Assembly: GCF_000282515.1 (NCBI RefSeq)
Contig: NZ_AKJD01000042.1
Location: 124,001 to 188,000, forward strand
DNA from: Pseudomonas sp. GM80
Lineage (GTDB): Bacteria; Pseudomonadota; Gammaproteobacteria; Pseudomonadales; Pseudomonadaceae
Direction: 5' to 3'
Length of the DNA: 64,000 nt
A program made the translations under genes and the position numbers. Positions 17,125 to 26,412 of this stretch are shown here, piece after piece; position 1 is the stretch's first letter, and every line of letters starts with the position of its first letter. The notes under the pieces are model-generated. The model was given only the letters and a program-made list of their open reading frames with translations, did no database searches and was not told the origin of the DNA.

Positions 17125-17210
17125 AAAAGATCGCAGCCTGCGGCAGCTCCTACAGGGGATTGTGTACCAGTAGGAGCTGCCGCAGGCTGCGATCTTTTGA
17201 TCTTTTGATC
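17125..17210. repeat. REP pair, GTAGGAGCTGCCGCAGGCTGCGATC type
   Basis: Inverted copies at 17125-17153 and 17170-17202; the right copy ends in a small tandem duplication of GATCTTTT. It directly follows the uvrD stop. The rest of the uvrD-Tim44 gap (17211-17423) contains no gene I can support; it presumably carries the next promoter. Confidence 0.85.
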
Positions 17211-17423
17211 ACGGCGGGTGTGGTGATGCTGGCGTTTCGTCGCTAAGTAGATTTCCCACTGAACCTGTCGCGCTTTCCTACAGCCAAAAGGTAGAAGGCC
17301 CTCTTGCCTCTTCCGAGCTGAACGCGACCTGTCAGGCAAAAGCCCGAAACACTCTCTCGCTAGCCAGTAACAGTTGAGCTGTGCAACATGGCGCGCGTGT
17401 CTCCACAAACGGGAAATCCCTTT

Positions 17424-18302
17424 ATGAAACGTTTTCTTAGCATCGCCATGGCGTTGTGCATTGGCTTGACGATGAGTCTCGACGTCAATGCTGCCAAGCG
17501 CTTCGGTGGTGGCAAAAGCGCCGGCGCTGCGCCGACGCACCAGACCAGCCAGATGGCTCCTTCTTCTCCAGGCATGGGCGGCGCTGCAGCGACCGCAGGT
17601 GCTGCCGGTGCCGCCGGCGCTGCGGCCAAGGCCAGCGGTGCTTCGCGCTGGCTCGGCCCGCTGGCCGGCATCGCCGCCGGTGGCCTGCTGGCGTCCATGT
17701 TCATGGGCGACGGCTTCCAGGGCATGCAGATCTTCGACATTTTGATCATGGCCCTGATCGCGTTCGTGATCTTCCGTTTCATCGCCGCTCGTCGCCGCAA
17801 GCAACAGGAGCAATTCGCTCCAGCGGGCGCACCGATGCAGCGTGAAGCCTTCCAGCAGAACCCGCCTGCCATGGGTTCGATCTTCGGTGGTTCGGCTGCA
17901 CCCGCTGCCGCCCGTCCGGTGATCAACGCGCCAGCCTGGTTCAACGAACAGCGCTTCCTTGAAGCTGCACGCAGCCATTTCCAGGCGCTGCAGCAGCACT
18001 GGGACGCCAACGAAATGGACAAGATTGCCGAGTTCGTGACCCCGCAAATGCTCGAGTTCCTCAAGCGTGAGCGTGCGGACCTGGGCGACGCGTTCCAGTC
18101 GACCTTTATCGACAATCTCCAGGTACAACTGGACGGCGTCGATGACCGTGCCGACAAGACCATCGCCACCCTGACCTTCAACGGTGTGTCGAAGTCTTCG
18201 CGCTTCGATCAGGGCGAAGCATTCAGCGAAAGCTGGAACATGGAACGTCCACAGGGCGACAACCAGCCTTGGCTGGTCGCCGGTATCCGCCAGAACGGCT
18301 GA
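17424..18302 (+). CDS. Tim44-like domain protein, exported or membrane-anchored
   Basis: A 292-aa protein. Residues 1-25 look like a signal peptide (MKRFLSIAMALCIG...DVNA). An Ala/Gly-rich low-complexity stretch follows (about 30-80), then one or two hydrophobic segments (GPLAGIAAGGLLASMFMG; IFDILIMALIAFVIF), a basic stretch RRRKQQEQF, and a C-terminal Tim44/TIM44-like fold (about 170-292) beginning WFNEQRFLEAARSHFQALQQHWD. Bacterial members are uncharacterised; the mitochondrial homologue ties the Hsp70 motor to the inner-membrane translocase. I start at 17424 rather than 17388 because the signal peptide begins there. Confidence 0.82.
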   Translation: MKRFLSIAMALCIGLTMSLDVNAAKRFGGGKSAGAAPTHQTSQMAPSSPGMGGAAATAGAAGAAGAAAKASGASRWLGPLAGIAAGGLLASMFMGDGFQGMQIFDILIMALIAFVIFRFIAARRRKQQEQFAPAGAPMQREAFQQNPPAMGSIFGGSAAPAAARPVINAPAWFNEQRFLEAARSHFQALQQHWDANEMDKIAEFVTPQMLEFLKRERADLGDAFQSTFIDNLQVQLDGVDDRADKTIATLTFNGVSKSSRFDQGEAFSESWNMERPQGDNQPWLVAGIRQNG

Positions 18303-18331
18303 TCCCCTCGCGCGCTTCACTTGCTGTCATA

Positions 18332-18360
18332 AAAACCCCAGCCTCGGCTGGGGTTTTCTA
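18332..18360 (+). terminator. Rho-independent terminator
   Basis: An 8-bp GC stem, CCCCAGCC-TCG-GCTGGGG, flanked by AAAAA and followed by TTTTCTATTT, 30 nt after the Tim44-like gene. Confidence 0.9.
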
Positions 18361-18440
18361 TTTCGCGGTTGCATCTATAGCGAGCTACTGTATAAACCGG
18401 CCCATATAAACCGCGCCATTCAAGCAAGAGGATCCCGGAC

Positions 18441-18848
18441 GTGGAAGAAATCATCGAACAACTGCGTGAAGCCAACGAACCCGTGCCGGTTCCTTTGGAA
18501 TTGCCTGACGAAGACCAACTGGTGGAAGTCGAAGAAGAACTCTTCATCAACATCCCGTTTGTCTTCAAAGAATTTTTGCTGACCGTCAGCGATGTGGTCT
18601 ACGGCAGCCTGGAACCGGTGACCGTCACCGACCCGCAATCGCACACCTATTTGCCGGATGTCGCGGCCAATGCGTGGGACATCGGCGTACCGCGTGACCT
18701 GATCCCGATCTGCCAGGACGGCGAGAACTACTACTGCGTCGAAGAAGACGGCACCGTGGTGCTGTGGTCCGGCGAAGAAGAGCTGATCACCGAAGAATCC
18801 TGGGAATCGGTGTGGCACTGGGCGCGGGACGTCTGGCTGGAAAGCTGA
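18441..18848 (+). CDS. SMI1/KNR4 family protein
   Basis: A 135-aa acidic protein with the SMI1/KNR4 (SUKH) fold signature: LPDEDQLVEVEEEL at the start, INIPFVFKEFLLTVSD in the core, then VYGSLEPVTV. SUKH proteins are often immunity proteins against nuclease-type toxins, but stand-alone members are also common housekeeping proteins. No toxin, Rhs or T6SS gene is near, so I see no evidence of an immunity role here. It has its own terminator upstream and converges with the antiporter gene. Confidence 0.82.
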   Translation: MEEIIEQLREANEPVPVPLELPDEDQLVEVEEELFINIPFVFKEFLLTVSDVVYGSLEPVTVTDPQSHTYLPDVAANAWDIGVPRDLIPICQDGENYYCVEEDGTVVLWSGEEELITEESWESVWHWARDVWLES

Positions 18849-18869
18849 TCGGCCAGCCGCCCCGGTGGG

Positions 18870-20633
18870 TCAATGCCCCGACGACTCCTTGTGGTTGTCG
18901 AGGGTTTCCAGCAGCGCCACCTGCATCCGCGTGTGCACACGGATGAACCAGCGCCAGAGCAGCGCCGCCACGGCGGCCGCGACCACGGCGATCAGCACCA
19001 GCAACTTGTTGGTCGGCAGAATACTGGCCGACAAGGCTGCCAACAGCAGGAAAATCACCAGCAGCGAGAGAATCGGGATCACTTCTGAGATCACCCGGCG
19101 CACTCGCTGCGTGTGACGCCCGGCCATCTCCGGTTTCACGCCCATCTCCGCCAGCAGCATCGACAGCGCCTTGAGCTTGCGATACGCGGCGATCAGGAAC
19201 GGCAACGACACCAGCAACGCCCCACCCCAGATCAATGCTTTCTGCCAGCTCGGATCACTGATCCAGTCCTGCAGCCACAGCGAAATGCGCTCGGCGAAAT
19301 ACGCCCCGGCGAAGAAGATCGCGATCACCAGCGCCAGGTTGACACCGACTTGCAGCAAAATCTTGCGAATAATCGACGCCAGCATCGCGCCCTCGCCTTG
19401 CGGCTGAATGCTGCGCAGCCATTCGCCGTACATGCCGAGCACGCGCCCGAGAGGCTTGGGCACCGCTGCCGACAATTTGAGCGACAGCGGATCAGCCGCA
19501 CGAATCAGGTACGGCGTCAGCAGCGTGGTGATCACCGAAACGGCCACCGCGACCGGATAGAGGAAGTTGCTGGTGACCTGCAAGGTCATGCCCAGCGCGG
19601 CGATGATGAAGGAAAATTCGCCAATCTGTGACAGCCCCATCCCCACGCGCAGTGAGGTGCGTCCGTCGTTGCCGGCGATAAACGCTCCGAGGCCGCAGGA
19701 CAACATCTTGCCGAGCACCACGGCGACGGTGATCACCGCAATCGGCCACGCGTATTCGAGAAGGATCAACGGGTCGAGCATCAACCCGATGGCGACAAAG
19801 AAGATCGCGCTGAACAAATCGCGAACCGGCTCGATCAGCCGTTCGATTTTCAGCAGTTGCCGCGACTCGGCCATGATCGCGCCGATCAGGAAGGCGCCGA
19901 GCACCATGCTGTATTCGAGCTTGACCACCAGCAGACAGAAACCGAAACACAGACCCAGCACAGTGATCAGCAGCATTTCGTTGCTTTCGAATTTGGCCAC
20001 GTAAGCCAGCAGGCGCGGCACCAACAGAATGCCGATGACCAGCGCGACGATCATGAACAACGACAGCTTGCCGACCGTGGAGAACACTTCACCGGAACTG
20101 ACCGTGCCGCTGACCGCGATGCTCGACAGCAGCGCGATGATGCCGATGCCGAGTATGTCCTCGACGATCAGCACACCGAAAATCAACTGCGCAAAGCGCT
20201 CGTTCTTCATCTTCAGATCATTGAGTGCCTTGACGATGATGGTGGTCGAGGAGATCGCCAGAATCGCGCCGAGGAACAGCGAGTCCATGGTGTTCCAGTC
20301 GAACCAGCGGCCAATTTCGTAGCCGATCCAGATCATCAGGACGATTTCGAGGAACGCCGCGATAAACGCCGTCGCGCCGACTTTGAACAACTTGCGCAGG
20401 CTGAACTCCAGCCCGAGGCAGAACATCAGGAAAATCACCCCGAGTTCGGCGAGTGTCTTGATGGTTTCTTCGTCGTGAATCAGGCCGAACGGTGGCGTGT
20501 GCGGGCCGATGATGAACCCGGCAACGATGTAGCCGAGTACCACCGGTTGCTTGAAGCGGTGGAACAACACGGTCACCACACCTGCGACCAACATGATCAC
20601 TGCCAGGTCCTGAATAAAACTGATGGCATGCAT
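18870..20633 (-). CDS. CPA2-family cation:proton antiporter (KefB/Kef-type)
   Basis: A 587-aa inner-membrane protein with about 12 helices in the N-terminal 400 residues. Family marks include GYIVAGFIIGPHTPP, FCLGLEFSLRKL, AISSTTIIVKAL and LIVEDILGIG. It should exchange K+ or Na+ for H+. Unlike KefB/KefC, the C-terminal part (400-587) contains more membrane helices and a basic tail and no recognisable RCK/TrkA-N nucleotide-binding domain, so gating by NAD or glutathione adducts is not expected. Confidence 0.88.
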   Translation of the reverse strand: MHAISFIQDLAVIMLVAGVVTVLFHRFKQPVVLGYIVAGFIIGPHTPPFGLIHDEETIKTLAELGVIFLMFCLGLEFSLRKLFKVGATAFIAAFLEIVLMIWIGYEIGRWFDWNTMDSLFLGAILAISSTTIIVKALNDLKMKNERFAQLIFGVLIVEDILGIGIIALLSSIAVSGTVSSGEVFSTVGKLSLFMIVALVIGILLVPRLLAYVAKFESNEMLLITVLGLCFGFCLLVVKLEYSMVLGAFLIGAIMAESRQLLKIERLIEPVRDLFSAIFFVAIGLMLDPLILLEYAWPIAVITVAVVLGKMLSCGLGAFIAGNDGRTSLRVGMGLSQIGEFSFIIAALGMTLQVTSNFLYPVAVAVSVITTLLTPYLIRAADPLSLKLSAAVPKPLGRVLGMYGEWLRSIQPQGEGAMLASIIRKILLQVGVNLALVIAIFFAGAYFAERISLWLQDWISDPSWQKALIWGGALLVSLPFLIAAYRKLKALSMLLAEMGVKPEMAGRHTQRVRRVISEVIPILSLLVIFLLLAALSASILPTNKLLVLIAVVAAAVAALLWRWFIRVHTRMQVALLETLDNHKESSGH

Positions 20634-20912
20634 GGCGTGGGCTCCTTGAATGACGAGGCTCGCAGTCAGACGTCAGAAAGGTCTGAGCGAGCGAAGTAAA
20701 AATCCGCTTTTCGTGTGGGAATTGCCCTTGGGAGAGGCTTTTGCAGGTTAACACCGCGACTTGCGGCTGGAAGGCGGTGCAATATATGGAAACAGATCGA
20801 TCCCAGCGTGACGGCGGCCAGTCGTCCGGCGTCCCGATAACGGTGCTTTTGAAAAGTGACCAGGCACCCGCAGAGGTGCTTCCAGAAACCAGCCTTGATC
20901 CGTGAGAACGTT

Positions 20913-21395
20913 ATGGAACCCGGAAACGCCCAGCTGTCGATGACGGTACTGATGACCCCCGACATGGCCAACTTCTCTGGCAATGTCCACGGCGGCACCT
21001 TGCTCAAATACCTCGACGAAGTGGCCTACGCCTGCGCCAGCCGTTATGCCGGCCGCTACGTGGTGACCCTGTCGGTGGATCAGGTGATTTTCCGCGAGCC
21101 GATCCATGTCGGCGAACTGGTGACCTTCCTCGCGTCGGTCAACTACACCGGCAACACGTCGATGGAAGTCGGCATCAAAGTCGTCACCGAGAACATCCGC
21201 GAACGCTCGGTGCGCCACACCAATAGCTGTTTCTTCACCATGGTCGCGGTGGATGACCAGCGCAAACCGGCCGCCGTGCCGCCGCTGCAACCGCAAAACA
21301 GTGAAGACAAGCGTCGTTATATGCAGGCGCAGCAGCGTCGGCAGATTCGCCAGGAACTGGAAAAGCGCTATCAGGAGATCAAGGGCGACGCCTGA
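20913..21395 (+). CDS. Acyl-CoA thioesterase (hotdog fold, YciA/BFIT-like)
   Basis: A 160-aa hotdog thioesterase that hydrolyses acyl-CoA. It carries the conserved MANFSGNVHGGTLLKYLDEVA helix, SVDQVIFREPIHVGELV strand and RERSVRHTNSCFFTMVAV strand, then a charged C-terminal tail (RRQIRQELEKRYQE). The ATG at 20913 is used; an upstream in-frame GTG/ATG region adds residues that do not match the family. It is divergent from the antiporter across about 280 bp that hold no other gene. Confidence 0.88.
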   Translation: MEPGNAQLSMTVLMTPDMANFSGNVHGGTLLKYLDEVAYACASRYAGRYVVTLSVDQVIFREPIHVGELVTFLASVNYTGNTSMEVGIKVVTENIRERSVRHTNSCFFTMVAVDDQRKPAAVPPLQPQNSEDKRRYMQAQQRRQIRQELEKRYQEIKGDA

Positions 21396-21405
21396 GATCA
21401 AAAGC

Positions 21406-21484
21406 AAAAGATCGCAGCCTGCGGCAGCTCCTATAGGGGAATGCAAAACCCTGTAGGAGCTGCCGAAGGCTGCGATCTTTTTGA
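21406..21484. repeat. REP pair, GTAGGAGCTGCCGCAGGCTGCGATC type
   Basis: Inverted arms at 21406-21433 and 21453-21484 between the convergent thioesterase and pdxY genes; the right arm has the CCGAAGG variant. Confidence 0.85.
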
Positions 21485-21496
21485 ACGATTACACGA

Positions 21497-22369
21497 TTAC
21501 AGACTGATCGCGGTCGCCTCAAACTTCACCCGCGGATGCGCAATCCGATCCTGCGCCCGGATCAGTTGCAGCTCATAACTGGCACACGCCTGAGTTTCCA
21601 GCAGCACCTCATGCACTGCAGCCGCGGTGAATTCGAACGCCGCCACCAGGCTGTCACCCAGCAGCACCCGCGCCAGAAACAGGCCAGACGTCAGATCGCC
21701 CACGCCCACCGGCTGACGCGGAAACGCCAGCAGCGGACGGCGCAGATGCCAGCTGCCTTCAGCCGTCACCAACAACATCTCGAAGCCATCGGCCGGTTTG
21801 CCCGGATAATCCAGATGCTTGACCAGCACCGCTTTCGGCCCACGCGCGAGCAACGCGCGCGCCATCGCCAGACAATCGAACAGCGACTGCGGTTTGCGCC
21901 CGGAGAAGCTGTCCAGCTCCAACTGGTTCGGGCACATGATGTCGGCCACGGCCGCCGCCTCTTCCAGCAGGAAGTCGCTGACCTCGGTCGGCACGCTGCA
22001 ACCCTTCTCCGGATGGCCCATCACTGGATCACATAGATAGAGGGCTTTCGGATTGACCGCTTTGATGCGCTCGACGCCGCTGAGAATCGCCCGGCCCTGC
22101 GCCGCACTGCCAAGATAACCGGACAGCACTGCATCGCAGTTGCCCAGCTCGCCAATCGCCGCGATGCCTTCGACCAATTCAGGAATCTGCTGCGGCGCCA
22201 GCACTTCGCCGGCCCACTGGCCGTACTGGGTGTGGTTGGAAAACTGCACCGTGTTGAGCGGCCAGACATTCACCCCGACCCGCTGCATCGGAAAAACCGC
22301 AGCGCTGTTGCCGGCGTGGCCGAACACGACGTGGGACTGAATGGCGAGCAGATGAGGCGTACGTTTCAT
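21497..22369 (-). CDS. pdxY: Pyridoxal kinase
   Basis: A 290-aa ribokinase-fold kinase that phosphorylates pyridoxal in the vitamin B6 salvage pathway. It starts [29 protein letters not shown], followed by [19 protein letters not shown]. The [13 protein letters not shown] and [11 protein letters not shown] motifs are present, and the phosphate-anion hole [12 protein letters not shown] carries the catalytic Asp. The ATG at 22369 has an ACGGA nine nt upstream; another ATG three codons before is possible. Confidence 0.93.
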   Translation of the reverse strand: MKRTPHLLAIQSHVVFGHAGNSAAVFPMQRVGVNVWPLNTVQFSNHTQYGQWAGEVLAPQQIPELVEGIAAIGELGNCDAVLSGYLGSAAQGRAILSGVERIKAVNPKALYLCDPVMGHPEKGCSVPTEVSDFLLEEAAAVADIMCPNQLELDSFSGRKPQSLFDCLAMARALLARGPKAVLVKHLDYPGKPADGFEMLLVTAEGSWHLRRPLLAFPRQPVGVGDLTSGLFLARVLLGDSLVAAFEFTAAAVHEVLLETQACASYELQLIRAQDRIAHPRVKFEATAISL

Positions 22370-22477
22370 TCGGGTCATTCCGTAAAACGATTGAAATTCA
22401 AGCCGCGCAGTATGCGACGAAACACAGCCTGTACGACAGACCGGCGACGCAGTTAAGCTGACGCTATCTTTTGGAGT

Positions 22478-22900
22478 TTGATGTTGATGCTGACCCTCGA
22501 AAACATCTTTGTGCTGATGCTGTTCGCCGCTGCCGGCGCCTGGCTATGGCACAACCACGGCTTGCGCGAGCGGGCGCTGGAGCGGGTCAAGCAGCATTGC
22601 CTGAACGTGCGCGTCGAATTGCTCGACGGCAACGTTGCCCTGAAGAAGATCGGTTTCATCAAGGACGCCAACGGTCGCCGACGGCTGGCGCGGGTGTACA
22701 ACTTCGAGTTCACCGTGACCGGTGAAACCCGGCATAACGGCACCATTACCCAGTTTGGTGCGCACAGTGCGCAGATCGAACTGGCGCCCTACCCGGCACC
22801 GTTCGACGATACGCCATCGGTGGTTGAGGTGCAGAGGCCGCGTGCGGAAGTTATCGAGTTGAGTCAGTGGCGGCAGGAACATACCAAGTGGAAGCCTTGA
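22478..22900 (+). CDS. DUF3301 domain-containing small membrane protein
   Basis: A 140-aa protein with one N-terminal membrane helix ([18 protein letters not shown]) and a soluble remainder matching DUF3301: [31 protein letters not shown] and [12 protein letters not shown]. The function of this gammaproteobacterial family is unknown. The start could be either ATG at 22478 or at 22484. It is divergent from pdxY and followed by a REP pair. Confidence 0.8.
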   Translation: MMLMLTLENIFVLMLFAAAGAWLWHNHGLRERALERVKQHCLNVRVELLDGNVALKKIGFIKDANGRRRLARVYNFEFTVTGETRHNGTITQFGAHSAQIELAPYPAPFDDTPSVVEVQRPRAEVIELSQWRQEHTKWKP

Positions 22901-22994
22901 AGATCAAAAGATCGCAGCCTGCGGCAGCTCCTACATGGGATTCCCTGTAGGAGCTGCCGCAGGCTCGGGCCGCGATCGGACGATCTTTTGATCT
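22901..22994. repeat. REP pair with a variant right arm
   Basis: Left arm 22901-22934 is the usual element. The right arm (22947-22994) begins normally but continues CAGGCTCGGGCCGCGATCGGACGATC, so it includes a 14-nt insertion that matches the hairpin near 649-691. The stop codon of the minus-strand GTPase lies in its end. Confidence 0.8.
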
Positions 22995-23958
22995 AATCCT
23001 CTCGACAACCCGATAACCCCCGCTGCAACTCATCGATGTTTTGCGGATCGACGAAGATCAGCTCAATCCGCGAATCCTTTCGCCACTCGCTGGCCTGCCA
23101 ACTCAACTCGGCATTATCCAAGGCATTCGCAGACACCCAGCCTTCCGCGCTGTGGATAACCAGTTTCGCCCGCTGCCAATTGAGGCGGGTCAGCCAGTCA
23201 GCAATGCGTTGCTTGTCGAATATCTGCCGCGGATGCCAACGCCAACCAATGCTCCAGCCACCCTCCTGCGCCTGACTCAGGCAAATCGGCTGCGTCGGAT
23301 CAGTCCAGACGGCCGGCATTGGCCCTGATCCCTTGGGGATGACCAGGTTATCCACACCGTTGAGCGCTTTTACGGCCAGGCCCGGCAGTTCGCTCAGGGC
23401 GAGGTGCGCCTGTTGCGCCCAGATCAGCGGAACGGACGGCAACTGGCTGGCGATTTTTGCCCGGGCCGCGTCGTCAAGATTTTCAGCCTTGTTCAACAGC
23501 AACAGGCCAGCGGTTTCCAACGCTTCCTGTTGCGCTGCCGGCAATGCTTTCCCCTCCTGAAGCGCCTGAGCATCCAGTACCAACACACAAGGCTGAACCG
23601 CCAGCACACCCAGCCATGGCGCCTCATTCAGTTGCTTGAGTAACTGCGCCGGATGCCCCAGCCCGGACGGTTCGATGAACAGCCGATCGGGCCGCGCTTT
23701 GCGCAACAAACGCCCGAGGCCGATCTGAAACGGCGCGCCATTGACGCAGCACAGGCAGCCCCCGGCCACTTCGCCCAGTGCGATACCATCGGCGTCGCTG
23801 GTCAGCAGTGCGGCGTCGAGGCCGATCTGGCCGAACTCGTTGATCAACACCGCCCAGCGCTCGCCCGCTGGACGCTGCGTCATGAGCTGACGAATCAGGC
23901 TGGTTTTGCCGGCGCCCAAAGGGCCAGCAATGACATGGGTAGGAATGTTCTGCAACAT
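22993..23958 (-). CDS. COG0523 (CobW-type) GTPase, probable zinc chaperone
   Basis: A 321-aa G3E-family GTPase. Walker A is GPLGAGKTSLI, the metal-binding CxCC motif is GGCLCCVNG, and the nucleotide specificity region reads LNKAENL. A C-terminal CobW-C domain follows. COG0523 proteins deliver metals, often zinc, to client enzymes. In PAO1 the equivalent is, from memory, PA5532, also next to zigA and the amidase/folE2 cluster. The ATG at 23958 (MLQNIPTHV) is used; the TTG at 23985 is less likely. It is divergent from a small exported protein with only 29 nt between starts. Confidence 0.82.
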   Translation of the reverse strand: MLQNIPTHVIAGPLGAGKTSLIRQLMTQRPAGERWAVLINEFGQIGLDAALLTSDADGIALGEVAGGCLCCVNGAPFQIGLGRLLRKARPDRLFIEPSGLGHPAQLLKQLNEAPWLGVLAVQPCVLVLDAQALQEGKALPAAQQEALETAGLLLLNKAENLDDAARAKIASQLPSVPLIWAQQAHLALSELPGLAVKALNGVDNLVIPKGSGPMPAVWTDPTQPICLSQAQEGGWSIGWRWHPRQIFDKQRIADWLTRLNWQRAKLVIHSAEGWVSANALDNAELSWQASEWRKDSRIELIFVDPQNIDELQRGLSGCRED

Positions 23959-23987
23959 GGCCGGGAGATTTCTTGGGAGATGCAAAG

Positions 23988-24344
23988 ATGCGTTGGATGG
24001 GATGGTCGTTGCTGTTGGCGCTGCTGTCGAGCGAAGCGTGGGCGCAGGCCTGCGTGGTGCACAGCCAAAGCGAGCGGCTCGACGTAAAAGTCTGCCAGCA
24101 GAATCGAAACATTCCGCAGAAACTGTTTAACGACGGCTTCTGCCAGCCATCGCTGGCCGGGCAGAAAGTCGAGGTGCAGTACGTCGATCAGTGCCCGAGT
24201 GGTGCCTTCGGTGTGTGCAGCAATGCGCAAGTCGCCAATATGCCTTATCGCCAGGACATCCACTATTACGGCGTCGCCACCGATGCGGCGTATTTAAAGC
24301 CGTATTGCGAAGGCCAGAGCCAAGGGTCGTGGCTCAAGCCTTAA
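23988..24344 (+). CDS. Small exported Cys-rich protein (PA5533-like), function unknown
   Basis: A 118-aa protein with a signal peptide (MRWMGWSLLLALLSSEAWAQA) and six cysteines in the mature part, which could form three disulfides. A GGGAG ribosome site lies 8 nt before the ATG. It sits between the two COG0523 GTPases, so a role in the zinc response is plausible, but no function or named domain is visible. Its TAA overlaps the TAA of the convergent DUF1826 gene (shared bases 24341-24344). Confidence 0.7.
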   Translation: MRWMGWSLLLALLSSEAWAQACVVHSQSERLDVKVCQQNRNIPQKLFNDGFCQPSLAGQKVEVQYVDQCPSGAFGVCSNAQVANMPYRQDIHYYGVATDAAYLKPYCEGQSQGSWLKP

Positions 24345-24985
24345 CCGAGCCAGTCTAGCGTCAGTATTAATCGGCGCTCGCCAGCAGCCGGTTGCGGCGA
24401 ACGATGGATGAGACCGAAGCCTTCATTGCCGTGCCATTTCTCGCCTTTCAATAGCGCGACGTCTCCGCTGCTCAGTTGCTGAATGTTCGCGTGGGGTTCG
24501 GCGTTGGCCTGCCCCAGTTGCTGACGATCCATCGCACCTTCCTTGAGCCATTGGCTACCGACGCCGGCATAAGTGGTGATCAACCGAACAGGCACGTGAT
24601 CGACGTGGAAACGCGGGCACATGGCTTTATCGAGTACCCGCAGGCGCAACCCGATGCGCTTGGCTCCCAGCAAGCAGGCGAAGCCGCTGACCAGCCATTT
24701 CAGATCGGCGACAAAGCCTTCGTAGCCTTCCAGATCACGGAAGCCTGAGGCCAACCCGGTCAGGTCAGGCTCGGCATCCTCTTGCGGCAACTCCAGGCAC
24801 AGTGATTCCGCCAACGGTTCGTTGAGCGACAACAGTAACTGCGCAAAATCACTGATGTGCAACGGTAGTTGCCGCTGCCACACGGCGAGGTTGCTGTCGT
24901 CCTGGAGGATTTTCGTCAGCGTTTCAGGTGTCGGCCCTTGGTGCTGATGGCGCGTACGGTTTTGCATGAGTTTGAGGGCGAGCAT
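24341..24985 (-). CDS. DUF1826 domain protein of the zinc-starvation cluster
   Basis: A 214-aa protein of the DUF1826 family, which is usually found with zigA and other Zur-regulated genes. Visible features: CPRFHVDHVPVRLITTYAGVG and GDVALLKGEKW, with HVDH and a late His (LIHRS) suggesting an iron or other metal site like that of cupin oxygenases; this is my reading. Its start overlaps the zigA stop by 1 nt (TGATG), so it is translationally coupled to zigA. Confidence 0.8.
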   Translation of the reverse strand: MLALKLMQNRTRHQHQGPTPETLTKILQDDSNLAVWQRQLPLHISDFAQLLLSLNEPLAESLCLELPQEDAEPDLTGLASGFRDLEGYEGFVADLKWLVSGFACLLGAKRIGLRLRVLDKAMCPRFHVDHVPVRLITTYAGVGSQWLKEGAMDRQQLGQANAEPHANIQQLSSGDVALLKGEKWHGNEGFGLIHRSPQPAAGERRLILTLDWLG

Positions 24986-26190
24986 CAGGCGGCCTCTTCA
25001 TGCCAAGGGCCGAACGGATCCGCCAACAATCGCCAGCCTTCTATGCCGAGGGCCATCTCTTCATCGGTGAGCAGGCAGTCGTCCAATTCGTCGGAGAGCT
25101 GTAGGAAATCGATGTTCTGACCGATGAAAACCAGTTCCTGACGGCAATCTCCTACGCTCGGTATCCAGTTTTCCATGATCGCGGCGGTGCTTTCCTGATC
25201 CTGTGGCCATTGGTTTTTCGGTACGAATCGCCACCAGCGCCCGGCGAAACCGTGGCGCATCAAACCGCCGGCTTGCGACCAACTACCGGCGTCTGTGGGT
25301 TTGCTCGCCAGCCAGAAGAAACCTTTGGAGCGCAGCAGTTTGCCGTTCAGCCATGGGCGATCGATGAAGCTGAAGAAGCGTTGCGGGTGAAAGGGTCTGC
25401 GCGCGCGATAGGCTGTGGAAGCGATGCCGTATTCATCGGTTTCCGGCACGTGCTCACCGCGTAATTCCTGCAGCCAGCCCGGTGCTTGCGCGGCTCTGTC
25501 GAAGTCGAAACGACCGGTATTGAGGATCTTCTCCAGCGGCACTTCGCCCATGACCATCGGAATGATTTCGGCTTGGGCGTTGAGGCGTTTGAGGATGGCG
25601 ATCAACTCTTCACGCTCGGGCTGGCTGATCAGGTCGATCTTGCTGATCAACAGCACGTCGGCGAACTCGATTTGTTCGATCAACAGGTCGGTGATGGAGC
25701 GCTCGTCTTCCTCGCCGAGAATCTCGCCACGGGAGGCGAGGCTTTCGGCCGCCTGGTAGTCCGGCAGGAAATTCACACCGTCGACTACAGTCACCATGGT
25801 GTCGAGACGGGCGATGTCGGAGAGGCTTTGCCCGTGTTCATCGCGGAAGGTGAACGTTTCAGCTACCGGTAGCGGCTCAGAGATTCCGGTGGATTCGATC
25901 AGCAAATAATCGAAGCGATCTTCCCGGGCAAGTTTGCTGACTTCTTCGAGCAAGTCTTCGCGTAACGTACAGCAGATACAGCCGTTACTCATCTCGACTA
26001 TTTTTTCTTCTGCACGGTTTAAGCTGACATCACGCTGGACTTCGCTGCCATCGATATTGATCTCGCTCATATCATTGACGATTACAGCGACGCGCAACCC
26101 TTTGCGATTACGTAGTACGTAATTCAAAAGTGTACTTTTTCCGGCGCCCAAGAATCCTGAAAGTACGGTAACGGGCAATTCGGATGACAT
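24985..26190 (-). CDS. zigA: Zur-regulated COG0523 GTPase, zinc chaperone
   Basis: A 401-aa G3E GTPase of the ZigA/YciC type. Walker [12 protein letters not shown], the CxCC motif [16 protein letters not shown], Walker B region [11 protein letters not shown] and a SKIDL nucleotide-specificity motif are all present. The C-terminal half includes the CobW-C domain ([14 protein letters not shown]). These proteins hand zinc to essential enzymes under zinc limitation. A Zur box lies about 130 nt upstream. It forms an operon with the DUF1826 gene. Confidence 0.9.
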   Translation of the reverse strand: MSSELPVTVLSGFLGAGKSTLLNYVLRNRKGLRVAVIVNDMSEINIDGSEVQRDVSLNRAEEKIVEMSNGCICCTLREDLLEEVSKLAREDRFDYLLIESTGISEPLPVAETFTFRDEHGQSLSDIARLDTMVTVVDGVNFLPDYQAAESLASRGEILGEEDERSITDLLIEQIEFADVLLISKIDLISQPEREELIAILKRLNAQAEIIPMVMGEVPLEKILNTGRFDFDRAAQAPGWLQELRGEHVPETDEYGIASTAYRARRPFHPQRFFSFIDRPWLNGKLLRSKGFFWLASKPTDAGSWSQAGGLMRHGFAGRWWRFVPKNQWPQDQESTAAIMENWIPSVGDCRQELVFIGQNIDFLQLSDELDDCLLTDEEMALGIEGWRLLADPFGPWHEEAA

Positions 26191-26317
26191 TGGATAATCC
26201 TCATAGGAAGGCAGCCGATTGACGCTTTTACTAGCGCTTGGCGTTTTGAGGCTTCATACGAGGGTTTCGTTGAAGCTAAACGCTTGAAATCGGCCTGCTC
26301 AGGCTCAGTTATTATTT

Positions 26318-26334
26318 ATGTTATAGTATAACAA
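26318..26334. promoter_or_regulatory. Zur box between zigA and a small secreted protein gene
   Basis: ATGTTATAGTATAACAA contains the perfect palindrome GTTATA-G-TATAAC and fits the gammaproteobacterial Zur consensus ATGTTATANTATAACAT at 15 of 16 defined positions. It is about 130 nt from the zigA start and 79 nt from the start at 26413, so either or both genes could be repressed when zinc is plentiful. Confidence 0.85.
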
Positions 26335-26412
26335 CATGAATTAACCAGCCCTGCTCTTGTCCTGAGCGATAAACAGCAGGAAGCTGAGCCCATCCCACAC
26401 CCGGAATTGGTA

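Noticed and set aside
23946..23959. ATGTT-CTGC-AACAT palindrome near the COG0523 GTPase start, like a Zur box
   Set aside because: Its spacing is three bases too short for Zur and it lies inside the coding sequence of the first residues.
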